DNA of 64,000 bases from Sandaracinobacteroides saxicola (GTDB lineage Bacteria > Pseudomonadota > Alphaproteobacteria > Sphingomonadales > Sphingomonadaceae), in assembly GCF_014117445.1 (NCBI RefSeq), contig NZ_CP059851.1, forward strand, positions 1,984,001 to 2,048,000. Reading direction: 5' to 3'. The notes under the pieces were generated by a model that made no database searches, was not told the DNA's origin, and was given only the letters and a program-made list of their open reading frames with translations. The position numbers and the translations under genes are program-made. How positions within the stretch are numbered: position 1 is the first letter of the stretch; every line of letters begins with the position of its first letter. Shown one piece after another: positions 7,430 through 15,620 of the stretch.

Positions 7430-8847
7430 CCCGCCGCCTCCGCCATCAGCCGCAGCACCTCCTCGGGTGTCGTCACCCGCGCCAGCACCGCCGCCCGCGC
7501 GGCGTCATCCACGCTCGCCCCCGCGCCCAGCGCGCTTTCCGCCCCGCCGGCATGGATGCGATCCCGCACCGCCGCGTCCACCCGCAGCAACTCATACAGC
7601 CCGCTGCGCCCGACATAGCCGGTATGCCGGCACGCCTGGCACCCCGCCGGATGCGCGATAAGCGTCTCCGCCGCGATCCCCAGCCGCGCCGCCCAGGCCG
7701 CGCCCGCCGGCGCCACCTCGGCACAGGCGCACACCCGCCGCACCAGCCGCTGCGCCAGGCTGGCCCGCAAGCAGGCGGCGATCAGAAACGGTTCCACGCC
7801 GAAATCCCGCAGCCGCGTCACCGCCCCCGCCGCGCTGTTGGCGTGCACCGTGGACAGCACCAGATGCCCCGTCAGCGCCGCCTGCACCGCGATCTCCGCC
7901 GTCTCCCGGTCGCGGATTTCGCCCACCATCACCACGTCCGGATCCTGCCGCAGGATCGCCCGCAGCCCGGCCGCGAAGGTCAGCCCGACGCGCGGATCGA
8001 TCTGCGTCTGCCCCACGCCATCCACCGCATATTCAACCGGGTCCTCCACCGTCATGATGTTGCGCGCGCCATCGTTCAGCAGCTTCAGCGCGGCATAGAG
8101 CGTCGTCGTCTTCCCCGCCCCCGTCGGCCCGGTCACCAGGATGATGCCGTTCGGGCTGCCCAGCGCCGCCCGCAACCCCGCCTCCGTCGCCGAATCCATC
8201 CCCAGATCGTCCAGCCGCAACGCCACCGCCGCCTGGTCCAGGATGCGCAGCACCACCCGTTCGCCGCCCCGCGCCGGCAGGGTGGAAACGCGCACGTCCA
8301 GGTTGCGGTTCGCCAGCGCCAGGCCGATGCGCCCGTCCTGCGGCAGCCGCCGTTCCGAAATGTCCAGCCGCGCCATCACCTTCACCCGGCTCACCAGCAT
8401 CGGCGCGACATTCGCCTCCAGCCGCAGCAGCTCGCTCATCTGGCCATCGCGCCGCAGCCGGATCACGCAACTTGCCTCCCCCGGCTCGATATGGATGTCG
8501 CTGGCGCCCGCCTGCACCGCCTGCGTCACCAGCGCGTTGATCAGCCGGATCACCGGCGCGGCATCGTCCTGGTCCAGGAGGTCGCGCGATTCCAGCGCGA
8601 AGGCCGACAGCGGCGAGGCCGCCGCCGCGTCCGCCGCCGCGCTCAGCCCGTCGGTGGCATAGACCTCCCCCAACAGCCGGTCGAATGCCGCCGCCTCGTG
8701 CACCTCCGGCATCAGCGCCACGCCCGCCACCCGCCGCGCCTCCACCAGCGCCGCCGGCGCCGCCCCCCGCCGCACCGCCAGCTGGCCCTCCGGCAACAGC
8801 AGCACGCCGTTCGCCCGGGCAAAGGCATAGGGCAGCGTCACGGTCAT
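7426..8847 (-). CDS. gspE: Type II secretion ATPase GspE
   Basis: 473 residues. N1E-like domain, then the secretion ATPase core with ASDIHIEP (111-122), Walker A GPTGAGKT (240-247), Asp box TVEDPVEY, Walker B VVMVGEIRDRETAE, His box LTGHLVLSTVHANSA, and a four-cysteine zinc module (CACAEV … GCQACRHTGY). This cytoplasmic hexamer powers pseudopilus assembly. ATGA overlaps on both sides. All catalytic motifs look intact. Confidence 0.96.
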   Translation of the reverse strand: MTVTLPYAFARANGVLLLPEGQLAVRRGAAPAALVEARRVAGVALMPEVHEAAAFDRLLGEVYATDGLSAAADAAAASPLSAFALESRDLLDQDDAAPVIRLINALVTQAVQAGASDIHIEPGEASCVIRLRRDGQMSELLRLEANVAPMLVSRVKVMARLDISERRLPQDGRIGLALANRNLDVRVSTLPARGGERVVLRILDQAAVALRLDDLGMDSATEAGLRAALGSPNGIILVTGPTGAGKTTTLYAALKLLNDGARNIMTVEDPVEYAVDGVGQTQIDPRVGLTFAAGLRAILRQDPDVVMVGEIRDRETAEIAVQAALTGHLVLSTVHANSAAGAVTRLRDFGVEPFLIAACLRASLAQRLVRRVCACAEVAPAGAAWAARLGIAAETLIAHPAGCQACRHTGYVGRSGLYELLRVDAAVRDRIHAGGAESALGAGASVDDAARAAVLARVTTPEEVLRLMAEAAG

Positions 8848-10907
8848 TTCGGCGCCATCGCCGGCTCGGCGGGCGGCGTGGTCCGCAGATAGTCCCGCGC
8901 CAGCGCGTCCAGCCCGCTGAACCCCTCCCGCGCCACCTGCGCGTCGCGCACGCTGTCCCAGCGGTTCGCGGCCACGGCATCGGCGTCAGCACGACTGCGC
9001 ACGATGGTGGGCCGGATGAACACCATCAGATTGGTCTTGGTCCGGCTGCGGCTGCGGCTCTTGAACAGCTCGCCCACCACCGGAATGTCGCCCAGCAGCG
9101 GCACGCGCTGGATGCTGCGCCGCTCATTGTCGTCCAGCAGGCCCCCCAGTGCCACGATCTGCCCGTCCTCCACCGTCACCGCGGTCTCGATCTCCCGCTT
9201 GTTCAGAATGAGGTCGGTGGAATTGCCGCTGACCGCGCCGCTGATCGAGCTGACGATCTGCTTGATGTCCAGCTTGATGATGCCGCCCTCGTTGATCTGC
9301 GGCCGCACCGCCAGCTGGATGCCCACATCCTGCCGGCTGACCGTGCGGAAGGCATTGGTCAGCGTCGTCCCCAGCGCCTCCCCCGTGGTGATCGGAATCT
9401 CCTGCCCCACCAGGATGCGCGCCGGCTGGTTGTCCAGCGTCATCACGCTCGGCGTCGACAGGATGTTCGATGCACCGTCGTTGCGCACCGCGTTGATGAT
9501 GAAACCGAACACCGCCCCGCCGCCCAGATTGCCGGCAAAGCCCGCCGTCCCCCCGGTCGGCGCCGCCGGCCCCAGCAGGCTGTTCACCGCCGCGTTGCGG
9601 AACGCCTCGGCAATGGTCGGGCTTTGGATCGCCCCCTTCTCCGCCGCCACCGCCCCCGCCAGCGCCAGGATGTTCGGCGCCGCGTTGCTGTAATTGGCCG
9701 CGGCGAACGGCACATTGCTGCCGTTGGTGCCCGACAACAGGAACTGCACCCCCAGCTGCCGGGCCGCGGTGTCGCTGATCTCCACGATGATCGCCTCGAC
9801 CTGCACCTGCGGACGCACCACGTCCAGCTGCCGCACCACTTCGCCCAGCTGCCGCTGGATATCCGTCGGCGCGCTGATCACCAGCGCATTCGCACCTTCA
9901 AAGCGCGTCACCGTGGCGCGGCGACCCTCCGGCCCGGCCGCCACCCCCACGGCGCTTGCCGGCAGGGTTTGCGGCGTCGCAAAGCTCGCCATCGCCGCGG
10001 CGTTCGCCATGCCGCCACCGCCATTGCCCCCGCTGTTGCCGCCCGCATTGCCGCTGCCGCCTGATGCCGCTGCGCTGCTCGCCACCGGCGTCGGCGTCTG
10101 GCCAATCAGCGTCTGCAACACCGGCAGCACCATCGCCGCATCGGCATGCTTCAGGAACAGCACCCGCACATCGCTGCCACTCGCCGCCCGCCGGTCCAGC
10201 TCGCCTACCATCGCGGCATAGCGCGCCACCGCGCCCGCCTCGCCGCGCAGGGCAATCGCATTGCTCGCGTCGATCGCCGCCACCGTCACCGGCGGCCGCC
10301 CGCCCTCGCCGGCCCCCACCAGCGTGGTCAGCGACGCCGCCAGGTCGCGCGCCCCGGAATGGGTCAGCGGCACCACCCGCATCGTCGCCCGGTCGCGGTC
10401 GATCGCCGCCAACGCGCTGCGCGCCCGCGCCACATTGTCGGCGAAATCCACGATGATCAGCGCATTGCCGCCCCGGTTGGCGCTCACCGCCCCGCCGCGC
10501 GACAGCAGCGGCCGCACCGATTCTGCTGCCGAGGCCGCATCGATACTGGCCAGCGGCACCACGCTCGTCACGAACCGGTTGCCCCCCGCCTGCGCGCTCG
10601 CGGCCCCCGCCTCCGCCGGCTGCACCCGATATTGCCCGCCCCCCAGCGGCACCGCGACAAAACCATTGGCCCGCAGCGTCGCCAGGAACAGCTCGAAATA
10701 GGCCGCGCGCGACAGCGGCTTGTCGGTCACCACCGAAACCTTGCCCTGCACCCGGCTGTCGATGACGAAGCTGGTCCCCGTCGCCTTCGACACATCGTCG
10801 ATGAAGGCCCGGATGTCGGCGTCGCGCAGGTTGACCAGGTTCTGCGCCGCCACCGGCGCGGCGAGCAGCGCCACGGCGGCGAATGAGGTAAGGAAAGCGC
10901 GCATCAT
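8844..10907 (-). CDS. gspD: Type II secretion outer-membrane secretin GspD
   Basis: 687 residues from ATG at 10907, chosen because it overlaps the gspC stop (ATGA) and begins a clear signal peptide ending APVAAQ. N0-N3 domains span about 22-400 with a glycine/asparagine-rich loop (near GNAGGNSGGNGGGG); the secretin domain contains VEAIIVEISDTAARQLGVQF, TPSVMTLDNQPARILVGQEIP and VPLLGDIPVVGELF, ending VFIRPTIVRS. Forms the outer-membrane channel. No pilotin gene or S-domain is obvious. Confidence 0.95.
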   Translation of the reverse strand: MMRAFLTSFAAVALLAAPVAAQNLVNLRDADIRAFIDDVSKATGTSFVIDSRVQGKVSVVTDKPLSRAAYFELFLATLRANGFVAVPLGGGQYRVQPAEAGAASAQAGGNRFVTSVVPLASIDAASAAESVRPLLSRGGAVSANRGGNALIIVDFADNVARARSALAAIDRDRATMRVVPLTHSGARDLAASLTTLVGAGEGGRPPVTVAAIDASNAIALRGEAGAVARYAAMVGELDRRAASGSDVRVLFLKHADAAMVLPVLQTLIGQTPTPVASSAAASGGSGNAGGNSGGNGGGGMANAAAMASFATPQTLPASAVGVAAGPEGRRATVTRFEGANALVISAPTDIQRQLGEVVRQLDVVRPQVQVEAIIVEISDTAARQLGVQFLLSGTNGSNVPFAAANYSNAAPNILALAGAVAAEKGAIQSPTIAEAFRNAAVNSLLGPAAPTGGTAGFAGNLGGGAVFGFIINAVRNDGASNILSTPSVMTLDNQPARILVGQEIPITTGEALGTTLTNAFRTVSRQDVGIQLAVRPQINEGGIIKLDIKQIVSSISGAVSGNSTDLILNKREIETAVTVEDGQIVALGGLLDDNERRSIQRVPLLGDIPVVGELFKSRSRSRTKTNLMVFIRPTIVRSRADADAVAANRWDSVRDAQVAREGFSGLDALARDYLRTTPPAEPAMAPK

Positions 10908-11497
10908 TGTCCTTTTTGCGTATCGTCGCCGATTACCGCCGGCGGCTGAACCATGGCGTCGGCGGGCACGCCGGCCTGGGCAGGCGCGGCCGGTTGCGCC
11001 ACCGGCACCGTCGCGGCGGGTTCCGCAACGCCTTCCCCGGCATCCAGCCACAGCGCTTCGCGCACGCCGCCATTTTCCAGCACCACATGGTCGGCGCGCA
11101 CCGCCACCAGGGTCGCCCCGGCGATGCTGTCACCCACCGCATAGCTCGCCTGCACGCCGTCCGAGCCGGCGATGATCGCGCTGCCGCGCCCGCTCGCGCT
11201 GTCCGCGCGCAGGCCGTGCAGGCTCAGGGTCAGGCTGGTGACCGGCAGGTCGGCGCCGTCGCTGGCGCTGAAAAAGGGATCGACCCGGCCCAATAGGGAC
11301 AGGTCGGTGGCCGGCGGCGGCGCGGGCAGCGGCGCCGGCGGCCCGGGAAAGGCCAGCAGCATGACCGCGCGCCCCGCCAGCAACAGCGCCAGCAGGACCA
11401 GCGCCGCCAGCAGCAGATGGCCGCCATGCCAGCGCGACGGCAGGAACGAAGACGTGATCGGCGTCATGGCAGCCTTTCCCCCATCCGCCCCATTCAC
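10904..11497 (-). CDS. gspC: Type II secretion inner-membrane protein GspC
   Basis: 197 residues from an ATG overlapping the gspO stop; an internal ATG at 11467 with a better AAAGG site is an alternative start. One membrane helix (LLLAALVLLALLLAGRAVMLLAF), a proline/alanine linker, and the homology-region domain (LSLLGRVDPFFS … SLTLSLHGLRADSASGRGSAIIA … YAVGDSIAGATLVAVRADHVVLENGG). The tail is Pro/Ala-rich; no C-terminal PDZ domain is present, so this is a short GspC. It links the platform to the GspD N0 domain. Confidence 0.85.
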   Translation of the reverse strand: MNGADGGKAAMTPITSSFLPSRWHGGHLLLAALVLLALLLAGRAVMLLAFPGPPAPLPAPPPATDLSLLGRVDPFFSASDGADLPVTSLTLSLHGLRADSASGRGSAIIAGSDGVQASYAVGDSIAGATLVAVRADHVVLENGGVREALWLDAGEGVAEPAATVPVAQPAAPAQAGVPADAMVQPPAVIGDDTQKGQ

Positions 11498-12237
11498 CCC
11501 TCCACCAACACCTTAGCGATCCACAGCGGAAACGCCACCGCTGCCAGCAGGGCGCCCAGCGGCAATCGCATGTCGCGCGCCACCGGCCGGCCCCGCCACA
11601 GGCGAAACCCCACCGACAGCAGCCCCAGCAGCGCCGCACTTAACATTAACGGCGGTAAAGCCGCGGCATTTAGCCAGGCGCCAAGCCCCGCGAACAATTT
11701 CACATCGCCCTGCCCCAGCCCCTCCACCCCGCGCCACCGCCGCCAGGCGAACGCCACCAGCCACAGGCTGCCACCCCCCAGCACCGCCCCCAGCGCCCGG
11801 TCCTGCCAGTCGCCAAGACCCAACAGCAGCCCCAGCCCCAGCAGCGGCCAGGTCAGCGCATCGGGCAACCAGTAATGCTCCGCATCCAGCGCGCCGAGCG
11901 TCAGCAGCATCCAGCCGAACAGTGCGCCCGCCGCCCCCCCGATGCCGGGCGCCACCCCCATCGCCAGCGCACCGATGCCCGCCGCCGCCAGCTCGATCGC
12001 CGGATGCCGCCAGTCGATCCGCCCCCCGCATGCCCGGCACCGCCCCCGCAACAGCGCGAACGACAGCAGCGGAATCAGATCGACCGGCCGCAGCAGCCGG
12101 CCGCAGCCATCGCACGCCGACCGTCCGCCCAACCCGCGCCCCTCAGGCCAGCGCAACACCAGCGTCGCCAGGAAACTGCCGACGATCAGCCCCGAAAGGC
12201 CCCCCAGACCCGCCCACAGGCTCCATTCGCTCATCAT
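11494..12237 (-). CDS. gspO: Prepilin peptidase (A24 family)
   Basis: 247 residues and about eight hydrophobic segments. N-terminal cytosolic loop has the two CxxC pairs (ACDGCGRLL … CRACGGRIDW) seen in bifunctional prepilin peptidase/N-methyltransferases; the catalytic aspartates are in GALDAEHYWLPD and the GxGD-type motif GQGDVKLF. It cleaves the pseudopilins encoded downstream. First gene of the minus-strand operon, so the secretion promoter should lie between 12238 and 12338. Confidence 0.92.
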   Translation of the reverse strand: MMSEWSLWAGLGGLSGLIVGSFLATLVLRWPEGRGLGGRSACDGCGRLLRPVDLIPLLSFALLRGRCRACGGRIDWRHPAIELAAAGIGALAMGVAPGIGGAAGALFGWMLLTLGALDAEHYWLPDALTWPLLGLGLLLGLGDWQDRALGAVLGGGSLWLVAFAWRRWRGVEGLGQGDVKLFAGLGAWLNAAALPPLMLSAALLGLLSVGFRLWRGRPVARDMRLPLGALLAAVAFPLWIAKVLVEG

Positions 12238-12338
12238 CCGCCTCTACGGCTGCTCCGCCGACAGGGAAAGCCGCGTCGCAACGGATTGACGGACGACAAA
12301 TTAACCATCAGTCTTTCACTCGAAAGGGAGGGGCTTTC

Positions 12339-12410
12339 ATGAGCAATGTCGCGGGCAAAGCCTATGCCCCCTGCCGGCGACGCTCGTCGCTCCGGAGGAT
12401 TCGGCCATGA
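12339..12410 (+). CDS. 23-residue leader peptide copying the start of the next gene
   Basis: ATG at 12339, with AGGGAGGGG just upstream, encodes MSNVAGKAYA followed by PCRRRSSLRRIRP and stops at TGA 12408-12410, overlapping the next gene's ATG. The first ten residues are identical to those of the following gene although the DNA has drifted at synonymous positions (AAT/AAC, GCG/GCC, AAA/AAG, TAT/TAC). It looks like a duplicated gene start turned into a translationally coupled upstream peptide; it could instead be an unused relic. Confidence 0.5.
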   Translation: MSNVAGKAYAPCRRRSSLRRIRP

Positions 12411-13054
12411 GCAACGTCGCCGGCAAGGCTTACGCCATGAACGTCATCACCCCGATGCGTTCGCCGCGCACCTGGATCAATTCGCTCATCTTCATGGCCG
12501 CCCGCGCGCTCCCCGACCGTCTTGCCGGGCTGCTCGGCCTGTCGATCATCCATTTCGCCCGCTGGGTCATGATCCGCCGTGCCGACTGGCCTGACCTCGG
12601 CCAGGGCAAGGAGAAACTCAACAACGATTACATGCTGTTCTGCTCCAACTTCAACGGCACCTGGGACCAGTATATCGATGCCTTCAGCGATGGCCTGCCC
12701 AACGGCCTCGACCTGTTCTGGTACAGCAGCACCAAATATCCCAAATCCATCCCCATCACGCCCTTCAAGAACTACATCCGCGCCAACCAGATCGACACGG
12801 ACTATTATTACAACGCCACGCCCGGCTCGGCGCAGCGCGACATCAAATGCGCGATGCGCGTGCGCCTGATGCTCGCCGACCTCGCCGGCAAACACGCCAG
12901 CCTCTCGCCACAGGATTTCCGCGCCGCCTGGAACGCCGCGCTGGTCAGCGTGCAGAACGACCTCGGCTCCCCCGGCTTCGCCCCCGTCGCCAGCAACGAC
13001 ACCGCGGCGTCGGACGTCAACCGGCAACCCTTCGTCAAGGCAAGGTGGGGCTGA
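12407..13054 (+). CDS. Uncharacterised protein of a DyP-peroxidase/P450 operon (component A)
   Basis: 215 residues; GGAGG lies 9 nt before the ATG. Two weakly amphipathic or hydrophobic stretches (about 24-52) may touch a membrane. The distinctive core is YMLFCSNFNGTWDQYIDAF (75-93) and, further on, IPITPFKNYIRANQIDTDYYY (115-135). The same motif order, LLF-x-A-D/N-L/F-D/N … QIDT … N-x-Y-Y, occurs in the next protein, so the two share a domain. I recall unnamed bacterial proteins with the NFNGTWDQYIDAF phrase, but no function. Overlaps its neighbours at both ends. Confidence 0.75.
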   Translation: MSNVAGKAYAMNVITPMRSPRTWINSLIFMAARALPDRLAGLLGLSIIHFARWVMIRRADWPDLGQGKEKLNNDYMLFCSNFNGTWDQYIDAFSDGLPNGLDLFWYSSTKYPKSIPITPFKNYIRANQIDTDYYYNATPGSAQRDIKCAMRVRLMLADLAGKHASLSPQDFRAAWNAALVSVQNDLGSPGFAPVASNDTAASDVNRQPFVKARWG

Positions 13055-14043
13055 TGCCCAATATCGACGGCGGCCATTATTTCCTCACCGCGCTGATCCC
13101 GCTGAAGCTGGAGCCGGTGAAGCGCGCCGACGGCAGCGTCACCGCGCCCAGCCACCTGCTGCGCGAAACCCTGGCGACGCTCCCCACCGCGCAGCAGTCC
13201 CCCGCCGCGGTCAACGCCGGCTTCGTCAGCCCCTTTGCCCGCTGCAAGCGCACGCACCTCGCCCGCTTCGTCGTCATCGACCAGCCGATGTACAATGGCC
13301 GCGACGGTGACAATTCGCTGAAACAGGCGCTGCGCAACGTCAACCTGCTGGCGCACCAGCCGGTCGACGCGCTCAGCCGTCCCTGGCTGCTGTTCGCCGC
13401 CGACCTCGACGCCGACGAAAGCGAACCGGACGGCGGCCTCGCCAGCTGGGCACGCGGCCTGTGGGAACGCACGGAAAAGGAACTGCGCGCCATCTTCACC
13501 CCCTGCGTCGGCTTCGACGCCGTGCAGGATGCGGCCGGTTTCGCCGCCTGGCTGAAACGCTGCCAGATCGACACGCTGATGAGCTTCAACGACTATTATG
13601 TGCCCACCGCCACGCTCAAGGGCTGGACGCTCAAATCCATCGCCGGCCTGCTGCTGGGCGTCGCCGTCGGACTATTGCTGCTCGGCGCGCTGTTCGGCAT
13701 CCACGGCTGGTGGTGGCTGCCCTGGGCGGTCATCGCGCTCCTCGGCGGCGCCGTCGCCGCCGGCCTCACCCTGTGGAACAGCGGCAAAAAACCCTTTCCC
13801 ACCGGCGCCAACACCGACCTGCCCAGCGTGCTGAAGGCGCTGTTCGTGCAGCAGCGTTTCGCCCTGCTGGCCGCAGAGCTGCAGGGCGCCGACGCCGACA
13901 CCATCCACCGCCGCTTCGGCGATTTCATTTCACAGGTAAAACCGGCCGACACCCATGAACCGACGCAGCCGCCCGGCGTCATCCGCTCGGATGGCATCCC
14001 GCTCGTCGACTATGCCCGGGTCGAGGCAGGGGGGCAGGCATGA
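13054..14043 (+). CDS. Uncharacterised two-helix membrane protein of the DyP/P450 operon (component B)
   Basis: 329 residues, TGATG overlap with component A. Residues 1-180 are soluble: GGHYFLTALIPLK (6-18) and LARFVVIDQPMYNG (69-82) look like strands of a dimeric alpha-beta barrel, followed by WLLFAADLDADE (111-122) and CQIDTLMSFNDYYVP (170-184), which parallel component A. Two membrane helices (about 194-213 and 219-241) and a C-terminal cytosolic helical part follow. The DyP family also has the alpha-beta barrel fold, so A and B may be heme-free relatives that form the membrane platform for the two heme enzymes (inference). Confidence 0.72.
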   Translation: MPNIDGGHYFLTALIPLKLEPVKRADGSVTAPSHLLRETLATLPTAQQSPAAVNAGFVSPFARCKRTHLARFVVIDQPMYNGRDGDNSLKQALRNVNLLAHQPVDALSRPWLLFAADLDADESEPDGGLASWARGLWERTEKELRAIFTPCVGFDAVQDAAGFAAWLKRCQIDTLMSFNDYYVPTATLKGWTLKSIAGLLLGVAVGLLLLGALFGIHGWWWLPWAVIALLGGAVAAGLTLWNSGKKPFPTGANTDLPSVLKALFVQQRFALLAAELQGADADTIHRRFGDFISQVKPADTHEPTQPPGVIRSDGIPLVDYARVEAGGQA

Positions 14044-15620
14044 CGGTCAATCTCGAACTCGGCGACATCCAGGGCAACATCCTCACCGCCTACGGCCGCC
14101 TCGGCTTCCCCAAGGGCCGCAACCTTCTCTATCATTTCAGCAATCCCGCCGCCGGCCGGGCCTTTGTCGAGGCGATCCGCCCGCGCGTCACCACCGCCCT
14201 GCGCTGGCCCTCGTCGAAACGCCCCGGCCTGCACCTGAAAAACCCGGTTGTCCGCCCCAAGGTCGCCATCAACCTTGCCTTCACCTTCTTCGGCCTCTAT
14301 TCGCTCGGTGTCCCCACCCGCACGCTGCGCGGGCTGCCCGATGACTTCATCGACGGGATGCGCGCCCGCATCGCCATTCTGGGCGACGACATCCTGGACA
14401 ACACGCCGGCGTATTGGGATCCGGTGTGGCAGGCGGAAAGCCCCAACGTCCACATGCTGGTCCAGCTCAACGCCCAAAGCGACGCCGACGGCGGGCCGGT
14501 TGCGGAGCTGGACGAGGTGACGCAGTGGCTCGCAGGCGAAGCCGCCACCATCAACGCGGCCCACCCGAATGCCATCACCCTGCTGTCCGGCCACCGCGGG
14601 CCATCGGCGACCTGGCAGGACATGACCGCGCTGATGGACGGCGCGCAGCCGACGCCGTTCGAACATTTCGGCTTCATGGACGCGATCGGCGACCCGATCT
14701 TCAGCGGGCAGTATCCGGACGGCGCCGAGGAAGCGCTTGCCATCGGCCAGGGTGCCGTTGACGGCCTCGGCAACTGGCGGCCCATCGCCACCGGCGAATT
14801 CCTGCTCGGCTGGGCGGACGAGGCGCAGGAAGTCCCCGGCACCGCCATGCCGCTCGATTTCAGCCGCAACGGCAGCTTCTTCAGCTACCGCAAGCTGCAC
14901 CAGCATGTCGGCGAGTGGGATGCCTGGGTTGCCGTCGCATCGCGGGCGCTCGCCGGCGCCTGGGACATCGCCAGCGTGGAGGACGCCCGCGCGCTGCTGC
15001 TCGCCAAGATGGCCGGCCGCTGGACCGACGGCGTCCCCACCACTGCCGCGCCGGACATTCCCAGTTGGCACGCTTTCAACGACCGCTTCAAGCCCGGCAC
15101 CAAGGAACGCGAACGCGCGCTTGTCGAGTTCCGCTACCAGGATGACCCCGACGGCATCCGCTGCCCGGTCACCAGCCACATGCGCCGCATGAACACCCGC
15201 GACATGCTCGACCCGCGCGCGTCGGCCGTCCCCAACGAGCGCATGGGCAGCGCGCTCAACAACCGCCGCCGCATCCTGCGCCGCGGCCTGCCCTACGGTG
15301 ACCGCGGTCAGGATGATGGCGAACATGGCATCATCATGCTCTGCCACTGCGCCAGCCTCAGCCGCCAGTTCGAATTCGTGCAGCAGCAATGGCTGAACTA
15401 TGGCCTCGATTTCAACGCCGGCAACGATACCTGCCCGATCGTCGGCAACCACGCCCCCGGCGCCCGTTTCGTCATCGCCGCCGACCCGAAAAGCGGCCAT
15501 CCGCCCTTCATCGCGCAGGGCCTGCCGCAGTTCGTCTCCACCCGCGGCGGCGACTATTTCTTCGCCCCCAGCATGACCGCGCTGCGCATGATCGCCATGG
15601 GCGTGGTGGATCCGACATGA
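14040..15620 (+). CDS. DyP-type heme peroxidase
   Basis: 526 residues, ATGA overlap with component B. Family features: GDIQGNILTAYGR near the N-terminus, GFMDAIGDP (211-219) holding the distal Asp214 (the usual following Gly is Ala), proximal heme ligand His380 in CPVTSHMRRMNTRD, RRILRRGLPYG (410-420) with the distal arginine, and SRQFEFVQQQW. Length matches the long DyP classes. No Tat or Sec signal and no encapsulin-targeting tail or encapsulin gene nearby, so it is presumably cytosolic or bound at the inner membrane through component B. Stop overlaps the P450 start. Confidence 0.9.
   Translation: MTVNLELGDIQGNILTAYGRLGFPKGRNLLYHFSNPAAGRAFVEAIRPRVTTALRWPSSKRPGLHLKNPVVRPKVAINLAFTFFGLYSLGVPTRTLRGLPDDFIDGMRARIAILGDDILDNTPAYWDPVWQAESPNVHMLVQLNAQSDADGGPVAELDEVTQWLAGEAATINAAHPNAITLLSGHRGPSATWQDMTALMDGAQPTPFEHFGFMDAIGDPIFSGQYPDGAEEALAIGQGAVDGLGNWRPIATGEFLLGWADEAQEVPGTAMPLDFSRNGSFFSYRKLHQHVGEWDAWVAVASRALAGAWDIASVEDARALLLAKMAGRWTDGVPTTAAPDIPSWHAFNDRFKPGTKERERALVEFRYQDDPDGIRCPVTSHMRRMNTRDMLDPRASAVPNERMGSALNNRRRILRRGLPYGDRGQDDGEHGIIMLCHCASLSRQFEFVQQQWLNYGLDFNAGNDTCPIVGNHAPGARFVIAADPKSGHPPFIAQGLPQFVSTRGGDYFFAPSMTALRMIAMGVVDPT

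Noticed and set aside
14040-15620. DyP peroxidase as encapsulin cargo or Tat-exported enzyme
   Set aside because: No encapsulin gene nearby, no typical C-terminal targeting peptide and no twin-arginine signal.
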